From Acholeplasmataceae bacterium (lineage in GTDB: Bacteria; Bacillota; Negativicutes; Acidaminococcales; Acidaminococcaceae), in NCBI GenBank assembly GCA_012744295.1, contig JAAYIB010000024.1, positions 1 to 19,231 on the forward strand: a stretch of DNA of 19,231 bases, written 5' to 3'. Positions 14,471-19,231 of this stretch are shown here, one piece after another. Position 1 is the first letter of the stretch; each line of letters opens with the position of its first letter. Below the pieces are notes generated by a model. The model worked only from the letters and a program-made list of their open reading frames with translations. It was not told the DNA's origin and searched no databases. A program made the translations under genes and the position numbers.

Positions 14471-15745
14471 TTGCTTACAGCGGCACCGCGGGGAACAAAG
14501 GATATACTGCCGGCAACGGTTGCCTCCTGGCGCTATGTTGAAGAAACGATGAGAACCGTTTCAGACATATACGGCTATGGCGAAATACGCACGCCGATTT
14601 TTGAACATACGGAATTATTTTTACGAGGCATTGGTGACACGACCGACGTGGTGGAAAAGGAAATGTATACCTTCACGGATCGTGGTGAAAGAAGCATTAC
14701 GCTGCGTCCCGAAAATACGGCATCCGTTGTCAGGGCATACGTTGAAAATAAATTGTATGCGGAAGGCACGCCGACAAAACTTTTTTACATCGGACCAATG
14801 TTCAGGTATGACAGGCCACAAGCAGGAAGGATGCGTCAGTTTCACCAATTTGGCGTAGAGGCAATCGGAGCCGCTCCCGCAATAATTGACGCCGAAGTAA
14901 TTGTGTTGGCAGCTGATATTCTAAACAAACTTGGACTAAAAGACTTAAAACTTTTGATAAACTCCGTCGGTTGTCCCAAATGCCGTCCGGAGCACAGACA
15001 AAAGCTACGTAATTACTTTCATCCATATCTCGAAGAGTTGTGCGAAGACTGCAGATCCAGATATGACCGTAATCCTTTAAGGATTTTGGACTGCAAGCAG
15101 CCTGCCTGTAAACAGATTGCTGCTACGGCTCCTACACTGGACACGTGCCTTTGTGAAGAATGCAGCATACATTTCTCAGAACTGCAAAGCCTCTTAATGG
15201 CGGCAAAACTGAAATTTGAGCTGGACGCCAACCTGGTCCGCGGTCTTGACTACTATACGAAAACAGCATTTGAGATTCAGTATACGCCGCTTGGAGCACA
15301 AAGCGCCTTGTGCGGAGGGGGACGCTATGACGGACTCGTCGAGCAAATAGGCGGACCGGCGACTCCGGGAATTGGTTTTGCCATGGGTATCGAGCGCGTT
15401 TTGCTGGCATTGGAAAAACAGGGCAGTCTTCCTTTCTCACACAATTTCGTTGATGTTTTTATTGTTTCAACGGAAGCAAAGCATCGTGACTTGGCCTTTA
15501 ACATGATGAAGCAATTTAGAAACCTCGGTTTAAAAACCGAAATAGATTTCATAGGCAGAAGCTTGAAGGCACAAATGAAACAGGCCAATAGGCTTAACGC
15601 GCGTCACGCAATTATCCTGGGAGACGAGGAAGTTGCACGCGGAAAGGTTGTTTTGCGCGACATGCGGACAAGCGAGCAGAACGAGGTAAATATTGACGGA
15701 ATCAGCAAACTTTTATGCAAAACAGAGGTGCGAGAAAATGAGTAA
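14471..15745 (+). CDS. hisS: Histidyl-tRNA synthetase
   Basis: This class II synthetase charges tRNA-His. The start is TTG 14471, 7 nt after a strong AGGAGGG (14457-14463); the protein begins with the family's PRGTKD segment. The 424-residue length is normal. Motif 1 lies around IRTPIFEHTELF (39-50), motif 2 around FRYDRPQAGRMRQFHQFGVE (111-130), the histidine-specific HisA loop is LVRGLDYYTKTAFE (255-268), HisB is ALCGGGRYDGL (279-289), and motif 3 is GIGFAMGIERVLLAL (300-314). An insertion with paired cysteines (168/171, 191/194, 208, 213, 226/228/231) is usual in Firmicute HisRS. The C-terminal anticodon domain starts near 328. The 12-nt gap leaves no room for a T-box leader. aspS overlaps by 8 nt. 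Confidence 0.98.
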   Translation: MLTAAPRGTKDILPATVASWRYVEETMRTVSDIYGYGEIRTPIFEHTELFLRGIGDTTDVVEKEMYTFTDRGERSITLRPENTASVVRAYVENKLYAEGTPTKLFYIGPMFRYDRPQAGRMRQFHQFGVEAIGAAPAIIDAEVIVLAADILNKLGLKDLKLLINSVGCPKCRPEHRQKLRNYFHPYLEELCEDCRSRYDRNPLRILDCKQPACKQIAATAPTLDTCLCEECSIHFSELQSLLMAAKLKFELDANLVRGLDYYTKTAFEIQYTPLGAQSALCGGGRYDGLVEQIGGPATPGIGFAMGIERVLLALEKQGSLPFSHNFVDVFIVSTEAKHRDLAFNMMKQFRNLGLKTEIDFIGRSLKAQMKQANRLNARHAIILGDEEVARGKVVLRDMRTSEQNEVNIDGISKLLCKTEVRENE

Positions 15746-17525
15746 AGTTTTTAAACGTGATCAGCATTGCGGGCTTTTGACAGCCATGGAAAGTGGAAAA
15801 GAGGTTATGCTTTGTGGTTGGGTGGCCAAAAGGCGCGACCATGGCGGGTTGATATTTGTTGACCTGCGCGATCGTTCGGGGATTGTGCAGATAGTTGTCG
15901 ACTCAGAGACTGCAGGGGAAGCATTTAAGGTTGCAGAGGATGTCCGTAATGAATATGTGCTGACTGTTACGGGAAAAGTTCGCCTGCGAACTCCTGAAAC
16001 AGTAAATCCGAACCTTGCAACCGGCGCCGTCGAAGTATTGGCAACGGATTTGACGGTTCTAAATACTTCCAAGACACCACCTTTCTATATTCAGGATGGC
16101 GTAGACGTTGATGAAAATGTCCGCCTGCGTTATCGATATCTGGACTTACGTCGCCCCGAAATGCAGAAGAACATTATTTTACGTCACAAGGTAACCAAGT
16201 TGATGCGTGACTACCTGGATAACAAGGATTTTCTGGAAATCGAAACTCCCATGCTGACCAAAAGCACTCCGGAGGGTGCCCGTGACTATTTGGTTCCAAG
16301 TCGTGTCAACCCCGGCAAGTTTTATGCCTTGCCCCAATCACCGCAAATCTTTAAGCAGCTGCTTATGGTTTCGGGCTTTGAGCGGTATTTTCAAATCGTA
16401 CGCTGTTTCCGTGATGAAGATCTGCGGGCCGACCGGCAGCCCGAGTTTACTCAGCTCGACATTGAGATGTCTTTTGTAGATACCGAGGACGTTCTCGAAA
16501 TGATGGAAGGCTTGATCGGTTATATTTTTCAGGGAGCGCTTGGCAACGAATTGTCTTTGCCTTTTCCGCGTCTGACGTGGGATGAAGCGATGGAAAACTA
16601 TGGTTCTGACAAGCCCGACCTGCGCTTTGACATGAAACTTATTGACATGTCGGAAGCCGTAAGAGGTTCTGAATTTAAAGTATTCAATACGGCCTTGGAA
16701 ACCGGCGGACAAGTTAAGGCGCTGAATGCGAAAGGTTTTAGCGGTATTGCGCGCAGAGAATTAGACAACCTTGCAGAATTCGTTGCCATTTATGGTGCCA
16801 AGGGCTTAGCCTGGATCATTGTAAACGAAGACGGTTCCATCAAGTCGCCGATAGCGAAATTCTTCACGGAAGAGCAGCTTGAACAAATTAAATCCGCTGG
16901 TAAGGCCGAACCTGGAGATCTCCTCTTGTTTGTGGCCGATAAAAAGCCTGTTGTGGCACAAGCCCTTGGGGCTTTACGTTTGCATCTCGCCCGGAAGCTT
17001 AACTTGATTGACGAAGAAAAACTGGCTTTTGCCTGGGTTGTCGACTTCCCAATGTTTGAATATGATGATGAAGAAAAACGTTATGTTGCGATGCATCACC
17101 CGTTTACCTCGCCAAGGGAAGAGGATATGAAGCTTCTTGCATCCGAACCCGGAAAGGTTTATGCCAAAGCTTACGACATGGTGCTAAACGGAACAGAGAT
17201 AGGCGGAGGAAGCATTCGTATTCATAAAAGAGAAGTTCAGAAGGAAGTCTTTGCAGCAATTGGGCTGACTGACGAGCAGGCAAGGGAGAAGTTCGGCTTT
17301 TTAATGGATGCCTTCGAGTATGGCGCTCCTCCGCATGGCGGTCTGGCTTTCGGCCTCGACAGGTTGATCATGATAATGGCAAACCGACCATCAATCCGCG
17401 ATGTAATTGCCTTTCCAAAAACTCAAAGTGCCAGTTGTCTGATGTCACAGGCTCCAAACGAAGTTGAAGACAAGCAGCTGAAGGAACTGCACATACGTTC
17501 GGCAGTTGTTAGAAAAGATAATTGA
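15738..17525 (+). CDS. aspS: Aspartyl-tRNA synthetase, possibly non-discriminating
   Basis: This bacterial-type class IIb synthetase charges tRNA-Asp. ATG 15738 overlaps the hisS stop by 8 nt and has GAGGTG at 15725-15730, 7 nt upstream. The 595-residue protein has an N-terminal OB-fold anticodon domain, YRYLDLRRP (132-140), ATP-binding FRDEDLRADRQPEF (224-237, motif 2), the bacteria-specific GAD insertion (about 290-420), and motif 3 HGGLAFGLDRLIMIM near the C-terminus. In the anticodon domain, Leu of the E. coli RRDLGS segment is His35 (RRDHGG), and the E. coli Asn82 and Met87 positions are Thr88 and Leu93. His at the first site has been tied to tRNA-Asn recognition in Pseudomonas aeruginosa AspRS, so this enzyme may also make Asp-tRNA-Asn for GatCAB. 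It closes the long operon; 6S RNA follows. Confidence 0.98.
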   Translation: MSKVFKRDQHCGLLTAMESGKEVMLCGWVAKRRDHGGLIFVDLRDRSGIVQIVVDSETAGEAFKVAEDVRNEYVLTVTGKVRLRTPETVNPNLATGAVEVLATDLTVLNTSKTPPFYIQDGVDVDENVRLRYRYLDLRRPEMQKNIILRHKVTKLMRDYLDNKDFLEIETPMLTKSTPEGARDYLVPSRVNPGKFYALPQSPQIFKQLLMVSGFERYFQIVRCFRDEDLRADRQPEFTQLDIEMSFVDTEDVLEMMEGLIGYIFQGALGNELSLPFPRLTWDEAMENYGSDKPDLRFDMKLIDMSEAVRGSEFKVFNTALETGGQVKALNAKGFSGIARRELDNLAEFVAIYGAKGLAWIIVNEDGSIKSPIAKFFTEEQLEQIKSAGKAEPGDLLLFVADKKPVVAQALGALRLHLARKLNLIDEEKLAFAWVVDFPMFEYDDEEKRYVAMHHPFTSPREEDMKLLASEPGKVYAKAYDMVLNGTEIGGGSIRIHKREVQKEVFAAIGLTDEQAREKFGFLMDAFEYGAPPHGGLAFGLDRLIMIMANRPSIRDVIAFPKTQSASCLMSQAPNEVEDKQLKELHIRSAVVRKDN

Positions 17526-17536
17526 CAAGTGATTAT

Positions 17537-17565
17537 TTGATAAACATTGAGATTTCTGATAAGAT
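17537..17565 (+). promoter_or_regulatory. Candidate promoter of 6S RNA
   Basis: TTGATA (17537-17542) and TAAGAT (17560-17565) are separated by 17 nt, matching 5/6 and 4/6 of the sigma-A consensus. GATAAT at 17563-17568 is an alternative -10 with a longer spacer. Either would start transcription near 17572-17576, shortly before the 6S closing stem. The -10 lies inside an inverted repeat (17553-17576). Confidence 0.4.
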
Positions 17566-17576
17566 AATATCAGGAA
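17553..17576 (+). repeat. Inverted repeat over the 6S promoter region
   Basis: TTTCTGATA (17553-17561) pairs with TATCAGGAA (17568-17576) over nine positions, including one T-G pair, around the loop AGATAA. No T-tract follows, so it is not a standard terminator. It could be an operator overlapping the 6S -10, or an RNA hairpin separating aspS mRNA from 6S RNA. Confidence 0.6.
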
Positions 17577-17580
17577 CAGA

Positions 17581-17760
17581 TTATTTCCCTGCGGTGCGCG
17601 TTGTAAATCCATGTTTTGAGCCAACACCTTTACCTTGGGAGCCTTGAGCGCCTGCCAGTGATGATATGCCGCCTGGAGTGGAAATCAGAAATGGCCGGGA
17701 GGGCACCCACCTGCACATGCAGGTTCAAAACTTGGAGTAAAACGGCATTGTGGGGCATTT
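17581..17760 (+). ncRNA. ssrS: 6S RNA (SsrS)
   Basis: 6S RNA binds the housekeeping sigma-factor RNA polymerase by mimicking an open promoter and lowers transcription in slow growth. The characteristic 5' CCCTGCGGTGC (17587-17597) pairs over 11 consecutive positions with GCATTGTGGGG (17745-17755), allowing G-U, to form the closing stem. Between them lie the conserved TTTTGAGCC and CTTGGGAGCC pieces, an extended middle region, and a 3'-side hairpin ACCTGC-ACAT-GCAGGT (17709-17724) followed by GGTTCAA. The length of about 180 nt and the position between aspS and tcdA-rarA fit Firmicute 6S RNA. T7 at 17758-17764 directly follows the closing stem and may end the transcript. Exact ends are estimated. 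The Shine-Dalgarno of tcdA begins about 5 nt after the assigned 3' end. Confidence 0.92.
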
Positions 17761-17774
17761 TTTTGAGGTATATA

Positions 17775-18461
17775 ATGGATTTAAGCCGTGTAGAAATTGT
17801 TATTGGTAAGAACTCGTTGGAAAAACTCAGAGCGGCGTCCGTTGCGGTAGTAGGTTTGGGCGGAGTCGGTTCATACGTGGCAGAAGCTATGACACGAAGC
17901 GGGGTTGGCAAGCTCTTGCTTGTTGATTTCGATTCAATTGCCTCCAGCAATGTCAATCGACAAATTCCGGCTCTTGATTCCACAATTGGTTTAAGCAAAA
18001 CTGAAGTTTTAAAAAAACGACTTTTGGAAATCAATCGAGATGTCAGGATAGAAATATATAACTCACGTTACAATCCGGGAGACTTCAAAAAGGTTTTTAC
18101 GGAACAATATTCATATATTGTCGACGCTATTGATGCTGTTGACGCCAAAGCAGATTTGATTTTTCAGGCAGTTAATAATAAAATCCCCATAATATCCGCG
18201 ATGGGCACAGGCAATAAGCTTGACCCCGCTTTATTAAGAGTAGCCGACATTAGCGCGACACATACCTGCCCGCTGGCCAGAGCCGTCAGGTCAAAATTAC
18301 GGCAAAAAGGCCTGGTGCGTGGAGTTAAAGTTGTATTCTCATTGGAAAAACCGCAAAAGGCTCAATTGTCAGACGTGCCCGGCAGTCTGATCTTTGTACC
18401 GGCTTCGGCAGGTTTATTGATGGGCTCCGTGATAGTAAGAGAGATTATTGATAATGATTGA
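17775..18461 (+). CDS. tcdA: tRNA threonylcarbamoyladenosine dehydratase TcdA
   Basis: TcdA (CsdL/YgdL type, E1-like) uses ATP to cyclise t6A37 to ct6A in ANN-decoding tRNAs. ATG 17775 has GAGG at 17765-17768; earlier in-frame starts lie within the 6S RNA and are rejected. The 228-residue length is typical of Firmicute members. The ThiF/Rossmann motif VVGLGGVGSYVAEA is at 25-38, the acidic strand end LLVDFDSI at 48-55, the ATP-contacting NVNRQ at 59-63, and DAIDAVDAK at 117-125. CPLARAVR (165-172) and VPGSLIFVPASAGLLMGSVI (201-220) complete the pattern. The active sulfurtransferase partners (CsdA/CsdE) are not adjacent. A strong terminator follows the stop. Confidence 0.94.
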   Translation: MDLSRVEIVIGKNSLEKLRAASVAVVGLGGVGSYVAEAMTRSGVGKLLLVDFDSIASSNVNRQIPALDSTIGLSKTEVLKKRLLEINRDVRIEIYNSRYNPGDFKKVFTEQYSYIVDAIDAVDAKADLIFQAVNNKIPIISAMGTGNKLDPALLRVADISATHTCPLARAVRSKLRQKGLVRGVKVVFSLEKPQKAQLSDVPGSLIFVPASAGLLMGSVIVREIIDND

Positions 18462-18471
18462 AGCTTATCAG

Positions 18472-18498
18472 GCGCCGGCGCTTTGACCGGCGCTTTTT
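18472..18498 (+). terminator. Intrinsic terminator after tcdA
   Basis: GCGCCGG (18472-18478) pairs perfectly with CCGGCGC (18487-18493) around an 8-nt loop and is followed by T5 (18494-18498), ten nucleotides after the tcdA stop. This is the clearest terminator in the window and separates 6S-tcdA from rarA. Confidence 0.92.
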
Positions 18499-18525
18499 CT
18501 ACAGCCACACGGCAGGAGGAGCATT

Positions 18526-19231
18526 ATGGATAGTTTATTCGCAAATTTCATACCCAAACCCCTGGCAGAAAAAATGCGGCCCAAAAAACTTGCCGGGTTT
18601 ATCGGTCAGGAAAAAATTCTTGGCAGGCATAGCTATTTAAGGAGGATGATCGAAAATGACACCATTCCTTCAATTGTGTTTTACGGACCGCCCGGCAGCG
18701 GCAAAACTACCCTTGCAAAGCTTATTGCCGAAACAACGGGCAGTGTTTTCGTTGCAATCAACGCTGTTTCTTCAGGAATCCCGGAACTTAGAAAGCTGAT
18801 TAACGAAGCGAGGGAAAGACAAAGAATCGGTACGGAACGTACCATAATCTTTATAGATGAAATCCATCGCTTTAACAAAACCCAGCAAGATGTATTGCTG
18901 CCTTATGTTGAGAATGGGACAATTACACTACTGGGGGCAACAACTGAGAACCCTTTCTTTGAAATCAACACACCTCTGCTGTCAAGGATGAAGGTAATCA
19001 GACTGGAAAGGTTAACCCATCACGAAATTCAGGAAATAATTGATAATGCCCTCGCTGACGAGGAAAACGGCTACGGGATGAAGAAAATAAGCATATCCGA
19101 AGATGTCAGGAAAATTATCGCGGCTTCTGCCAACGGAGACGCCAGAATGGCCTTAAACATTTTGGAACAGGCAATTACCATGCTGCCCGAAGATAAAGCT
19201 GAACTGAACAGGGAAACACTCAGCCTGGTAC
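18526..19231 (+). CDS. rarA: Replication-associated recombination protein RarA (MgsA), 3' end missing
   Basis: RarA is an AAA+ ATPase related to clamp-loader subunits that acts at stalled replication forks. ATG 18526 has AGGAGGA at 18514-18520, 5 nt upstream. The gene runs off the window; 235 codons are visible of about 420-450 usual. It starts with the family's LAEKMRPKKLAGFIGQEKIL (13-32), then Walker A GPPGSGKTT (54-62), Walker B IIFIDEIHRFNKTQQD (107-122), sensor 1 GATTENPFFEIN (137-148) followed by LLSRMKV with the arginine finger, and a GDARMALN sensor-2 segment. It follows the tcdA terminator, so it must have its own promoter or rely on readthrough; no clear promoter is visible in the 27 nt between terminator and start. 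Confidence 0.97.
   Translation, partial: MDSLFANFIPKPLAEKMRPKKLAGFIGQEKILGRHSYLRRMIENDTIPSIVFYGPPGSGKTTLAKLIAETTGSVFVAINAVSSGIPELRKLINEARERQRIGTERTIIFIDEIHRFNKTQQDVLLPYVENGTITLLGATTENPFFEINTPLLSRMKVIRLERLTHHEIQEIIDNALADEENGYGMKKISISEDVRKIIAASANGDARMALNILEQAITMLPEDKAELNRETLSLV

Noticed and set aside
17771..17776. Perfect TATAAT overlapping the tcdA start codon
   Set aside because: The -35 position at 17 nt spacing is TTGTGG (3/6), and the resulting transcript would begin inside tcdA, after its start codon and ribosome site. Most likely chance.
1..19231. Mobile elements, CRISPR arrays, tRNA/rRNA genes or an unknown multi-gene system
   Set aside because: All genes belong to known housekeeping families in a common order. 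No terminal repeats, transposase motifs, regularly spaced repeats or tRNA-like sequences were seen on either strand.

Overview
The window is ordinary, densely packed bacterial chromosome with every gene on the + strand. GC is moderate (mid-40s per cent by eye) and Shine-Dalgarno sequences are mostly strong AGGAGG types. The content points to a Firmicute: a SpoIID/LytB-domain protein next to queA-tgt, a bifunctional Rel (RFKD motif), the long Gram-positive RecJ, HemZ, and 6S RNA between aspS and tcdA-rarA. The order queA-tgt-yajC-secD-secF-lapA-recJ-rel-dtd-MBL-AI-2E-hemZ-hisS-aspS-6S-tcdA-rarA best fits the Negativicutes. That placement is inferred from remembered gene order, not from a search.

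Layout. (1) 3-3072: the 3' part of a SpoIID-domain cell-wall protein, then queA and tgt for queuosine tRNA modification, tightly spaced. (2) 3084-5689: a sigma-H-like promoter, then yajC, secD and secF, the accessory Sec translocase subunits. Structured T-rich DNA lies between yajC and secD, and secD and secF overlap by 4 nt. (3) 5848-17525: nine genes with gaps of 21 nt or less, or overlaps: a LapA-domain membrane protein, recJ, rel, dtd, a metallo-beta-lactamase-fold hydrolase, an AI-2E family membrane protein, hemZ, hisS and aspS. This could be one long transcript. (4) 17537-18498: 6S RNA with a probable own promoter, tcdA, and a strong intrinsic terminator. (5) 18526 to the end: rarA, cut by the window edge.

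Together the genes serve tRNA maturation and charging (queA, tgt, dtd, hisS, aspS, tcdA), protein export (yajC, secDF), replication-fork repair (recJ, rarA) and growth control (rel, 6S RNA). No mobile element, CRISPR array, tRNA or rRNA gene was seen, and no novel multi-gene system is present. The points most worth a second look are smaller: the sigma-H-like promoter before yajC-secDF, loss of a conserved Asp in SecF, a 13-bp perfect hairpin inside recJ right after its DHH codons, an AspRS that looks non-discriminating, and the 6S RNA with an inverted repeat over its likely promoter. Several start codons were chosen from Shine-Dalgarno position rather than the longest reading frame (secD, lapA, rel, MBL, AI-2E, hemZ, aspS, tcdA).
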